Part shown: piece by piece, positions 7,228 through 13,833 of the stretch
Position numbering within the stretch: the first letter of the stretch is position 1
Layout: each line of letters opens with the position of its first letter
Notes under the pieces: generated by a model
Database searches by the model: none
What the model was told of the DNA's origin: nothing
The model's input: only the letters and a program-made list of their open reading frames with translations
Program-made: the position numbers and the translations under genes
Assembly: GCA_964580435.1 (NCBI GenBank)
Contig: CAZOKP010000018.1
Coordinates: forward strand, 1-36,961
Length of the DNA stretch: 36,961 nucleotides
Direction of reading: 5' to 3'
DNA from: CAZKEW01 sp964580435
GTDB taxonomy: Bacteria; Acidobacteriota; Aminicenantia; Aminicenantales; UBA8522

Positions 7228-8385
7228 ATGCAACTCTTCAAAACTCCGCATCTCCGTTTCTTAAGATACAAATACATCGCCCTGGCGGTTACCGGGATTA
7301 TCGTCCTGGCGGGAGTCCTGAATGTCACGATGGGAAAGGGTTTGAAACTCGGCGTCGATTTTGGCGAAGGCACCCTGATCCGAGTCATGTTCAAGGATCC
7401 TGTTTCTGTGACCCAAGTCCGCGATCTGCTCAAGTCGGTCGGGCTGGGCAGCAGCGTCATCCAGGAGACCGGCAAACAAGGAAGGGAATTCCAGATCCGC
7501 AGCATGGAAACCGTGCAGACCGGGGCAGCGGCCGGAGGAATCGAGGCCCACGAGCAGCTCGGTGACAGCGTTCTTAAAGCCCTCAAGGGCTCCGACGGCC
7601 AGGCCGAGACGGCCAGGGGATTGCCGGACCTGAACACGATTGAAGAAAAGAGCCTTTCCGTTTTTCTCGAATCGTTTAGCCCCGGCAAAGGAGACGAACT
7701 CGCCCGGAAAATCATTTCTTACCGGAACGAGAACGGCATCATCAGAGATTTTTCTGAACTCCAGAACGCCGGTGTCGGCCAGGATATCGTTACGTTCCTT
7801 AAAGATAAATCATACCTCGGCAAGCTCACCATCCTCAGCCGGGAGACAGTCGGGCCGCAGATCGGAAAGGACCTGAGAAGAAAAGCCACCCAGGCGACCA
7901 TATGGGCGTTAATCGGGATGCTGGTCTATATCGCGGTCAGGTTCAAGTTGGCCTACGGCGTTTCGGCCATTTTCACTCTCACCCAGGATGTTCTGATCAC
8001 AATGAGCATCTACACGTTCACCAACCGCGAGATCAACCTCCCCATCATCGCTGCGATCCTGACGATCGTCGGATTCTCGATCAATGATACCATCGTCATT
8101 TTTGACCGGGTTCGAGAGCTCTCCAAGACAATGAGGAAAGAATCGCTGGAAGAGGTCATGAACGCCGCGCTTAACCAGACGCTCGGCCGAACGGTCATCA
8201 CTTCCGGGACCGTTTTCCTGACCGTCCTGGCTCTTTTCCTCTTCGGAGGCGAGGTCATCAACGATTTTGCCTTTATCATGCTGATCGGGACGATTGAAGG
8301 GGTCTACTCGACAATCTACCTCTCTTGTCCAGTCGTTCTTTTCTGGCAAAAGATATTCAAAACGAAAAAAGGATTTAGAAAGTAA
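7228..8385 (+). CDS. secF: Protein translocase subunit SecF with an HhH-like periplasmic insertion
   Basis: The 385-residue protein has the SecF core: membrane helix 1 (about 15-33), LGVDFGEGTL (41-50), the TVGPQIGKDL motif (207-216) and five C-terminal helices with SINDTIVIFDRVRE. Between residues ~120 and ~198, in the periplasmic domain, is extra sequence not needed for SecF. Residues 135-196 contain LNTIEEKSL, ARKIISYRNENG, FSELQNAGVG and VTFLKDKSYL. This pattern resembles the helix-hairpin-helix (ComEA/T2SK-like) repeat, which typically reads I-x-A-Y-R-x-x-N-G-x-F...L..v.GIG. Typical SecF is about 60 residues shorter. The core call is firm; the insertion's fold is an inference. Confidence 0.93.
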   Translation: MQLFKTPHLRFLRYKYIALAVTGIIVLAGVLNVTMGKGLKLGVDFGEGTLIRVMFKDPVSVTQVRDLLKSVGLGSSVIQETGKQGREFQIRSMETVQTGAAAGGIEAHEQLGDSVLKALKGSDGQAETARGLPDLNTIEEKSLSVFLESFSPGKGDELARKIISYRNENGIIRDFSELQNAGVGQDIVTFLKDKSYLGKLTILSRETVGPQIGKDLRRKATQATIWALIGMLVYIAVRFKLAYGVSAIFTLTQDVLITMSIYTFTNREINLPIIAAILTIVGFSINDTIVIFDRVRELSKTMRKESLEEVMNAALNQTLGRTVITSGTVFLTVLALFLFGGEVINDFAFIMLIGTIEGVYSTIYLSCPVVLFWQKIFKTKKGFRK

Positions 8386-8392
8386 TTTGGAC

Positions 8393-8421
8393 TTGTCAAA
8401 ACACTTTTTTTTAATTATACT
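8393..8421 (+). promoter_or_regulatory. Sigma-70-type promoter of the tonB-exbB-exbD operon
   Basis: The -35 box TTGTCA (8393-8398), a 17-base T-rich spacer and the -10 box TATACT (8416-8421) are near consensus. The predicted start is about 8428, 39 bases before the tonB ATG and almost on top of the ATG of a short open frame at 8430. Confidence 0.6.
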
Positions 8422-8429
8422 TTACTCGT

Positions 8430-8456
8430 ATGAAATACCTTTTTGTTCGGGTATGA
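8430..8456 (+). CDS. Possible 8-residue leader peptide upstream of tonB
   Basis: A short frame (MKYLFVRV, then TGA) starts eight bases after the -10 box, so it would sit at the very 5' end of the tonB mRNA. It ends ten bases before the tonB ATG, inside the GAGGTGAGG ribosome-binding site. The position suggests a leaderless regulatory peptide or translational coupling, but an ORF this short can occur by chance. No peptide evidence exists. Confidence 0.25.
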   Translation: MKYLFVRV

Positions 8457-8466
8457 GGTGAGGACA

Positions 8467-9243
8467 ATGGTCGAAAAAGCAAGCCCTCAAAAAAAACAGG
8501 AAATTCCTGATATTTTTAAGGATTCGTTTTTTGTCGGGGAAAAACAAACCGCTCGCAGAGCCTTTGCCTTGCCTGTGGCCTTGATCGTTCACGGCCTAGC
8601 CATTGCGGCTTTGGTCGTGATCCCGCTTCTTTCCACAGGCAATTTGCCCGAAATTCAGGTTTATAGCGCCTTTCTCGCGCCCCCTCCCCCGCCGCCGCCC
8701 CCTCCCCCGCCGCCGGCCAAGAAACGCTCCAGCTCCCAGGCCAAAACCAGGATCAAACCCGTGCAAGCCCAGTCGAACATCGAGCCCGGCAGACTCGTCG
8801 CTCCCGTGGAAATCCCTGAAGAAATCGCCGAAGAACAGATTTCTGATTTCGGAGTCGAAGGCGGAGTCGAAGGCGGAGTCGAAGGCGGAGTGGTGGGCGG
8901 TGTCCTCGGCGGCGTCGTCGGAGGCGTGCTCGGAGGTGTCGTGGGCGAGATAGAAGCGCCTGTCCGGGCCATCGGCGAAGTCAAGCCGCCCAAGCTCGTT
9001 AAGAGGGTCGAACCCACTTATCCGGAAATCGCCCGCCAGGCCCGCGTCGAAGGTGTTGTGATCGTCGAAGCCACAACCGACATTTATGGCCGCGTCCAGA
9101 GCGTCAAGGTCTTGCGCTCCATCCCCCTCCTCGACCAATCGGCCATCGATGCCGTGCGGCAGTGGGTTTATGAGCCGATGATCATCAACGGACGGCCCAG
9201 GGGGGTCATTTTTACGGTCACCGTAAGATTCCAATTGAAATAG
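8467..9243 (+). CDS. TonB-family energy transducer
   Basis: TonB proteins carry proton-motive energy from ExbBD across the periplasm to outer-membrane receptors. Starting at the ATG at 8467, which has GAGGTGAGG just upstream, the protein has 258 residues; a TTG at 8443 is the rejected alternative. Order: cytoplasmic head, membrane helix about 35-56, twelve consecutive prolines (72-83), a basic Lys/Arg-rich stretch, a Gly-Val repeat V-x-G-G (129-160), and the C-terminal TonB domain with YPEIARQARVEG (185-196) and AVRQWVYEP (229-237). The flexible proline and glycine spans probably bridge the periplasm. exbB and exbD follow, confirming the role. The receptor partner is not in this window. Confidence 0.9.
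   Translation: MVEKASPQKKQEIPDIFKDSFFVGEKQTARRAFALPVALIVHGLAIAALVVIPLLSTGNLPEIQVYSAFLAPPPPPPPPPPPPAKKRSSSQAKTRIKPVQAQSNIEPGRLVAPVEIPEEIAEEQISDFGVEGGVEGGVEGGVVGGVLGGVVGGVLGGVVGEIEAPVRAIGEVKPPKLVKRVEPTYPEIARQARVEGVVIVEATTDIYGRVQSVKVLRSIPLLDQSAIDAVRQWVYEPMIINGRPRGVIFTVTVRFQLK
8680..8715 (+). repeat. Perfect 18-base tandem duplication encoding polyproline
   Basis: Two identical 18-base units (six Pro codons each, CCC CCT CCC CCG CCG CCG) make up the twelve-proline stretch of the TonB-like protein. The exact codon-level repetition indicates recent slippage and suggests the length may vary between strains. Confidence 0.85.
8851..8946 (+). repeat. Gly-Val period-4 coding repeat in the TonB-like gene
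   Basis: Eight 12-base units encode V-x-G-G repeats (residues about 129-160 of the TonB-like protein). The first three units are nearly identical at the DNA level; later ones have diverged. The product is a flexible low-complexity linker between the proline stretch and the C-terminal TonB domain. Confidence 0.75.
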
Positions 9244-9295
9244 AACACAAAAGCTAAAAACAATGGCTTTCGATATTTAAAAGGAGGTACCTAAC

Positions 9296-9970
9296 ATGCA
9301 ATTTGGTCTGATGGAAATGTGGCAGGCAATGGGACCTATTGCCAAAGGTGTTTCTATTCTCCTCATCATTCTCTCAATTATCTCGCTCTATCTCTTCATC
9401 GAAAGGCAGCTGACCTTCCGCAGAGCTCGGAACAAGTCCAAAGCGATTGCCCCGAAATTAGCTGATATGCTTAAGAAGGGACAGGTCAAGGAGGCTTTGA
9501 CTCTTTCAACCAAAAAAGAAAACCAGGGAAGCCATTTGGCCCGCGTGACAGCGTCTGGTATCCGCGAATTTTTGGAAGGGAAAGAAGCCAACCTCTCGCA
9601 TGAAGAACAAGTCGAAACAGCCCAGAGAGGTTGTGAGAGAAGCGCGACCATATTCACCCAGGACTTGAAACGAGGCTTGAACACCCTGGCTACAATCGCC
9701 ACATCTGCCCCCTTTATTGGTCTTTTCGGAACGATCGCCGGAATCATCAATGCGTTCCGCGGCATGGCCCTGACAGGGTCGGGTGGTATCGGCGCCGTTG
9801 CCGGTGGAATCGCCGAAGCTCTCGTCACGACGGCTTTTGGGATCGGTGTGGCTGTTATCGCCCTCTGGTGCTACAACTTCTTGAACAGCAATATTGACAT
9901 CTTCGAAGCGGAAATGACCAACACCACTTCCCAGATCGTGGACTTCTTCATCAGAAAAGAACGAGTCTAG
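9296..9970 (+). CDS. exbB: MotA/TolQ/ExbB-family proton channel subunit
   Basis: ExbB forms the inner-membrane pentameric channel that powers TonB together with ExbD. The 224-residue protein has membrane helices at about 17-35, 133-157 and 172-195. The cytoplasmic loop lies between helices 1 and 2, and the conserved segment TIATSAPFIGLFGTIAGIINAF is split around residue 143. A very strong AAAGGAGGT site precedes the ATG at 9296. The context, tonB upstream and exbD downstream, favours ExbB over TolQ, since no tolA, tolB or pal is present. Confidence 0.92.
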   Translation: MQFGLMEMWQAMGPIAKGVSILLIILSIISLYLFIERQLTFRRARNKSKAIAPKLADMLKKGQVKEALTLSTKKENQGSHLARVTASGIREFLEGKEANLSHEEQVETAQRGCERSATIFTQDLKRGLNTLATIATSAPFIGLFGTIAGIINAFRGMALTGSGGIGAVAGGIAEALVTTAFGIGVAVIALWCYNFLNSNIDIFEAEMTNTTSQIVDFFIRKERV

Positions 9971-10040
9971 ACCCTGACAAGAAGCGCCATTATTGCCTGC
10001 GCCGGGGCATCGCGCCGGCCCAGGAAGAAAGAGGCATAAA

Positions 10041-10469
10041 ATGGGAATTGCATTCGGCGGCCAAGAAAAAGTCAAATCCGAACCCAACGTCGTCCCTCTG
10101 TGCGACGTCCTGCTCGTCCTGCTCATTATCTTCATGGTCGTTACGCCCCTCGTCCAGAAAGGTGTGGATGTCCGTCTTCCCCCTGCCCTGAACACGATCA
10201 GCATGCCCGAAAACCCTGATGTCGTCCTGGCTATCCGTAAAGACGGCACGATGTACGTCAACCAGGACAAGGTCACGTTGGAAAATTTGCAGTCCAGGCT
10301 GGAGGAAGCTTTCCTGACGGCCACGGACAAGAAACTCTACATCAGAATCGACTCAGACGTGGAATACGGCAAGCTCGTGGAGCCGGGCGGAGTCTTCGAG
10401 CTCCTCAAGGAGGCGGGCATCGAGGACATCGGAGTTATCACCGAGGTTCAAACCGAAAAGACGAAATAG
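10041..10469 (+). CDS. exbD: ExbD/TolR-family biopolymer transport protein
   Basis: ExbD sits in the ExbB pore and its membrane aspartate carries the protons. Starting at ATG 10041, with an AAGAGG site upstream, the protein has 142 residues; a TTG at 9993 without a ribosome-binding site is rejected. The signature NVVPLCDVLLVLLIIFMVVTP contains the essential aspartate D22 in the single membrane helix. The periplasmic domain ends GIEDIGVITE. A strong intrinsic terminator follows 44 bases after the stop, closing the operon. Confidence 0.92.
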   Translation: MGIAFGGQEKVKSEPNVVPLCDVLLVLLIIFMVVTPLVQKGVDVRLPPALNTISMPENPDVVLAIRKDGTMYVNQDKVTLENLQSRLEEAFLTATDKKLYIRIDSDVEYGKLVEPGGVFELLKEAGIEDIGVITEVQTEKTK

Positions 10470-10486
10470 CCGTATCGCCCGGGTTT

Positions 10487-11596
10487 TTAACTCATTGACT
10501 TTGAGCCAGTAAGCCGGGGCGAAAGGATGAGTTCAATCTCCTCCTTTCGCCCCGGATTTTTTTTTAGCGCCTTCCGCCAGACCTCGGCATCTTCCATGCA
10601 AAAATAGAGCGGGATCCGGCCTCCCCCCCAATATTCTATTAGGCCGACGATTTTCTGGTAAAGCTCCAGCCGGAGAGGCTTGAAATAGCGCAGCTTGCCG
10701 TCTTTTCCCTGGACCATTTCCCCATAGATGATCCTGGAATGGGGGAATCTCCTCTCGATGATCGGCTTGAGGGCGGGCGGAAATCGTAGGCTGCCGAGGC
10801 TAATCCAGCTAATCCGCGAAGGCTTGACAGCGCGCAGAAGATTCTCTATGACCCGGGCGTAATCTTCTTCCCAGTCTGGATAAAGGATGAGCGGGTCAAA
10901 ATGAAACCCCACCGGGAATCCCCTTGCGGAGACGATCCTGGCAGCCTCAATGCGGTCGGCAACAGATGGCGCGCCCTTTTCTTCATCTCGGGCAATCTTC
11001 TCGGAATTGAGTGACCAGGACAGGACGATATTTCCGGCCGGAGGCCCGGCCAGGACGGCGGCGATGTTCGTCGTCTTTGTCTTCAATTCAAAAACAGCAT
11101 TATTTTTTCCGCGGAAATAAGACATGAATTCTGTGGCCGTTTGAGTGACCTGATCCAAGGCCAACGAATCCGAAAGCTCCCCCGTGCCGAGGCGGATGAA
11201 CCTTCTTTTTATCCGGGCCAGGAAGGCATCCAGCTCCTTCCAGAGGTCGTCGAGGTTGACGTAGATCGTCGTCAAAGGATTCGTCAGATAAAGCTGGAGG
11301 ATACAATAAGAACAGTCCAGGGGACAGTTGAGCGCTGAATTAATGATAAAATAATTGCACCCGAGATAGTGGGGCGTGCAGGGGCAGGGTTTGACGAATG
11401 CCCCTCTCTGCCGGCTCAGCCGGATGTGCCTCTTCCCTTCTCCAACCGGATCATCCGAAGAGGCCAGCCGTCGATCGAGCTCCAGCTTGCGGGGGACCAC
11501 TTCATGGGGCACGTCAGGACAATTCTTCAGGATTCTCTTAGTCAAAGGGAGTGTAAAAACGTCCTTATCGATGAATATTTTTTGGATCGCCTTCAT
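10487..11596 (-). CDS. Spore-photoproduct-lyase-like radical SAM protein
   Basis: The 369-residue protein matches the SPL family along its length. FVKPCPCTPHYLGC (67-80) precedes the radical-SAM cluster motif C91-x3-C95-x2-C98 (CPLDCSYC), then GTGELSDSLALD, FELKTKTTNI, and FHFDPLI as in SPL enzymes. Known SPL repairs the thymine spore photoproduct by radical chemistry, but family members also occur in non-spore-formers, and nothing else here suggests sporulation. The role is therefore probably DNA-lesion repair or another radical reaction. The start ATG overlaps the ParB-like stop as ATGA, so the two are co-translated. The C-terminus is a little longer than in SPL, and its codons contain the terminator of the opposing operon. 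Confidence 0.85.
   Translation of the reverse strand: MKAIQKIFIDKDVFTLPLTKRILKNCPDVPHEVVPRKLELDRRLASSDDPVGEGKRHIRLSRQRGAFVKPCPCTPHYLGCNYFIINSALNCPLDCSYCILQLYLTNPLTTIYVNLDDLWKELDAFLARIKRRFIRLGTGELSDSLALDQVTQTATEFMSYFRGKNNAVFELKTKTTNIAAVLAGPPAGNIVLSWSLNSEKIARDEEKGAPSVADRIEAARIVSARGFPVGFHFDPLILYPDWEEDYARVIENLLRAVKPSRISWISLGSLRFPPALKPIIERRFPHSRIIYGEMVQGKDGKLRYFKPLRLELYQKIVGLIEYWGGGRIPLYFCMEDAEVWRKALKKNPGRKEEIELILSPRLTGSKSMS
10514..10565 (+). terminator. Intrinsic terminator of the tonB-exbB-exbD operon
   Basis: A perfect 14-base stem (CCGGGGCGAAAGGA at 10514-10527 with its complement at 10542-10555), a 14-base loop and nine consecutive T (10557-10565) form a textbook rho-independent terminator on the plus strand. 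It lies within the last codons of the convergent SPL-like gene, where it encodes about residues 348-361. Confidence 0.9.
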
Positions 11597-12537
11597 CGCT
11601 TGAACAGCCCGGAAAATTCCTTTTTCCTCCCCATCTCTTGAAGTTTGGCCAGGCAGTCGCTGAACTCTTTTTCATTTTTGAAGCGGAAAGAGGCAGAAAA
11701 ATCTTCGCCCTCAAAATAAGGAGAGGGCTGGATAGCTATGTCTTTGGGCCAGCGGAGTCTTCGCTCGACGGAATCAAATGCATCCTCGAAGGAAGATAGT
11801 CGCGGATATCTTTTTCGTTTAAGCCACAGGCGGATTTTCTCCGCTTTCTGCTGCGGCAAGAGTTTCGGAGAGGCGAGGGCCTGGCGCGCTTCAGCCTCAT
11901 TCAAGAGTTTCCGAACTGTAGTATTATCTCTCCGGCAGATGTCCCAAACGTCCTCAAGGAGTTCTCTTTGCTTGTTCTGCCCCAACGGCCGGAGCAACGG
12001 GAGAAGAAGCTTCCGCTCGACGGGTGCAAACCGGAGAAGAGATTGGACTATAGGCAGAGGCACTTCCTTTTCCCTGACAAATTCTCTGACCGCAAGCGCA
12101 GCCCTGGATAAGGCCAGCAGAACCTCAAGGTGCTCACCGGTGGCGGGGAAAGAAAGAAGAGGAAGATAGCACCTGAGCAGCGTTTTCCGGTCCACGCCGA
12201 ATCCCAAGAGCTTGCGCCCGATCTCGGCTTTCTCAACCAGGGTGATTTCTCTTGTGGCCAAATTCTCATAGAACGCCCCCAGGAAGAGGTGGAGGTCATT
12301 TTTTTCTTCAGTCACCAGCACGTTTATGGAGGTGAGGCCGATCGTACGGCAGGCCAGGACTCTTTTCCATCCGGAGACAAGAACATACCCTTTTTTACCT
12401 CGACGGACGAGCGGAGGGCTCAGCAGACCGGCCTTCCTGATGGACAAAATGAGTCGGTCCAGGCTGAAATGATAAGATGTCCGGAATCGTTCATCCTTGA
12501 GATTGATCTTGCGGATGGCGATATGTTCATAGGTCAT
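11593..12537 (-). CDS. ParB/Spo0J-like nuclease-fold domain protein
   Basis: The 314-residue protein (from ATG 12537) begins with a ParB N-terminal-type domain: IAIRKINLKDERFR, a helix, then GYVLVSGWKRVLACRTIGL, the analogue of the ParB v-x-G-x-R-R-x-x-A-x-x-x-G core. A helical region resembling the ParB HTH segment follows (LATREITLVEKAEIGRKLL onward), and the C-terminus is charged. No parA partner and no parS-like palindrome were noticed, so chromosome segregation is unlikely. With its overlapping SPL-like partner it may act in DNA recognition or repair. The start is uncertain: GGAGG lies only one base from the ATG, and a TTG slightly upstream is possible. An extension to 13053 runs through the repeat and is rejected. 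Confidence 0.7.
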   Translation of the reverse strand: MTYEHIAIRKINLKDERFRTSYHFSLDRLILSIRKAGLLSPPLVRRGKKGYVLVSGWKRVLACRTIGLTSINVLVTEEKNDLHLFLGAFYENLATREITLVEKAEIGRKLLGFGVDRKTLLRCYLPLLSFPATGEHLEVLLALSRAALAVREFVREKEVPLPIVQSLLRFAPVERKLLLPLLRPLGQNKQRELLEDVWDICRRDNTTVRKLLNEAEARQALASPKLLPQQKAEKIRLWLKRKRYPRLSSFEDAFDSVERRLRWPKDIAIQPSPYFEGEDFSASFRFKNEKEFSDCLAKLQEMGRKKEFSGLFKR

Positions 12538-12621
12538 GCCTCCTATTCTAAATTCGCCGCGATCCAATTTCAATAAGTTAGAGCATACCCATTCCCAAAT
12601 ATTATGATGGCCTGACCTAAA

Positions 12622-12850
12622 GAATGGGTGGCGCGGCGTATCTCGTTCCACAGCGAATGATTGGGGCAATGAGGCGAAGGCCAGTGGCTGGAGAAACCCG
12701 TGGAGCGACGAGCGAGCACGGTTCCTCTCGGCTTGGCGAGAGGAGAGTGAGGAGCGGATCGAGCTCGTTTTTCTCGCTGGGAAAAAAGAGCGTGGTTTCG
12801 AAGACACTGACCTGAGCCTAGACGGGGGCATGCCGTGACAGGACCCATTC
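12622..12850. repeat. Dispersed palindromic repeat, copy 2 (long form, 229 bases)
   Basis: The ends are GAATGGGT (12622-12629) and ACCCATTC (12843-12850), an exact inverted pair. They are followed and preceded by the family's GGCGCGGCG and GCCGTGACAGG segments. The interior differs from copies 1 and 3 and carries its own 7-base hairpin CCTCTCG/CGAGAGG (12724-12730 with 12737-12743). A further ACCCATTC at 12587-12594 could pair with the left end instead of the right one. Confidence 0.8.
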
Positions 12851-12876
12851 TCTCCATTTATGATATTTCCATAAAA

Positions 12877-12905
12877 TTGATTTGGCCGCTGAATTCTGGT
12901 ATTTT
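12877..12905 (+). promoter_or_regulatory. Probable promoter of the nucleoside phosphorylase gene
   Basis: The -35 box TTGATT (12877-12882), a 17-base spacer and the -10 box TATTTT (12900-12905) precede the ATG at 12931 by 25 bases. It starts 27 bases beyond the right end of repeat copy 2. Confidence 0.4.
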
Positions 12906-12930
12906 GTTCTCCCCTCAAAAGGGAACACGC

Positions 12931-13629
12931 ATGAGGACAGCTTCTCTTGTCGCCCCGAAACCGGTCCGCGGGGTTGACGTTGAAAAAGTGATCTACATTC
13001 CCTGCGACGTTCCCTCCCGGTTCCTCGCTTCCGTTCTCAAAAAGCACGCTCACGCTGAGAAAGAATTCGAATTTGGGTTGCTTTATAAGCTCGGAGAAAG
13101 CTTCGTCCTTTTCCAGGCTCTCGGCGCTCCTTTGGCCGCTCTTGCTCTGGAACGGCTGATTGCATCGGGCGTCAAGGAAATCACCCTCTTAGGGTTTTGC
13201 GGCTCCCTCGCCGGACGGTTCAAGATCGCCGAGGTAGCGAGCATCTCGCGAGCCTTCGCTGAAGAAGGGACATCCCGGCATTATTTCTCCCGGAAACGCC
13301 TATTTTCGGCTTCGCCTTCTCGAAAAAAAAGTCTGGAAAACGCTCTTCGCTCCTCAGGGCTTGATTTCAAGACGGGAACAATCGTCTCCACGGATGCCCC
13401 CTACCGGGAAACAAAATCCTGGCTGAGGAGGAATCAAAACCGTGGGGCAGAGCTCGTGGACATGGAAACGTCGGCTGTTTTCTCCCTGGCCGAGTTCCAC
13501 GGTATCAAGGCAGCCTCCCTCCAAATTGTCAGCGATGAACTCTCGAGCGGAACATGGAAGCCGGCCTTTCGGAGCCCCATGGTCGAGCAGAAAGTGAAAG
13601 ATTATTTTCTGCCTCTGCTCATTCCCTAG
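12931..13629 (+). CDS. Nucleoside phosphorylase family protein
   Basis: The 232-residue protein has the purine/uridine phosphorylase (PNP_UDP_1) pattern. It reads LLGFCGSLAGRFKIAEVASI for the phosphate-binding region, FKTGTIVSTDAPYRE, then ELVDMETSAVFSLAEFHGIKAASLQIVSDEL, where the D-M-E triad marks the nucleoside-binding site. Members cleave nucleosides or related thio-nucleosides with phosphate; the substrate cannot be read from sequence. The ATG at 12931 has a weak AAGGGA site. An upstream frame extension would start in the repeat and is rejected. The gene appears monocistronic. Confidence 0.75.
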   Translation: MRTASLVAPKPVRGVDVEKVIYIPCDVPSRFLASVLKKHAHAEKEFEFGLLYKLGESFVLFQALGAPLAALALERLIASGVKEITLLGFCGSLAGRFKIAEVASISRAFAEEGTSRHYFSRKRLFSASPSRKKSLENALRSSGLDFKTGTIVSTDAPYRETKSWLRRNQNRGAELVDMETSAVFSLAEFHGIKAASLQIVSDELSSGTWKPAFRSPMVEQKVKDYFLPLLIP

Positions 13630-13630
13630 A

Positions 13631-13651
13631 ATGAGTTATTGCTCATCTTTT
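13631..13651 (+). terminator. Weak possible terminator after the nucleoside phosphorylase gene
   Basis: A 5-base stem ATGAG (13631-13635) with CTCAT (13642-13646) and a 6-base loop is followed by CTTTTT. It begins one base after the stop codon. The short AT-containing stem makes this uncertain. Confidence 0.3.
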
Positions 13652-13701
13652 TGCAGGAAATTTTCTTTGCTCAGAACTATTATGAACGCATTAAGTTATG
13701 A

Positions 13702-13784
13702 GTCATTGCGAGGAACGAAATGACGAAGCAATCTCCCCTGAACAAATACGGATTGCTTCGCTCCCCAGGGGTGCTCGCAATGAC
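13702..13784. repeat. GTCATTGCGAG-type palindromic repeat, full copy
   Basis: The left arm GTCATTGCGAG...GAAGCAATC (13702-13733) faces the right arm GGATTGCTTCG...CTCGCAATGAC (13750-13784), forming a long interrupted hairpin. A half copy of the same family lies at 36802-36837. It fills most of the gap between the nucleoside phosphorylase and dehydrogenase genes and has no coding capacity. Confidence 0.85.
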
Positions 13785-13791
13785 AATGGAT

Positions 13792-13803
13792 CAATAATTA
13801 TTG
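13792..13803. promoter_or_regulatory. 12-base perfect palindrome before the dehydrogenase gene
   Basis: CAATAATTATTG is fully self-complementary and lies 31 bases before the ATG at 13834. It might be an operator, but such AT-rich palindromes also arise by chance. Confidence 0.2.
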
Positions 13804-13833
13804 CGTTTATATTAGAGTTTAAGGAGAACTAAT

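Larger units (their letters stand above)
12538..12930. other. 393-base divergent intergenic region with a repeat copy
   Basis: Between the ParB-like gene and the nucleoside phosphorylase gene lie a solitary repeat end ACCCATTC (12587-12594), the 229-base repeat copy 2 (12622-12850) and a promoter for the phosphorylase (12877-12905). No clear promoter was found for the minus-strand ParB-like gene. No protein gene is supported here. Confidence 0.7.

Noticed and set aside
10487..11596. SPL-like gene as evidence for a spore-forming organism
   Set aside because: SPL relatives occur in non-spore-formers, and TonB/ExbBD indicates a two-membrane cell; no other sporulation gene is present.
12538..13053. 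172-codon N-terminal extension of the ParB-like protein
   Set aside because: It runs through the dispersed repeat and into the phosphorylase gene on the other strand; the ParB-like domain begins at 12537.
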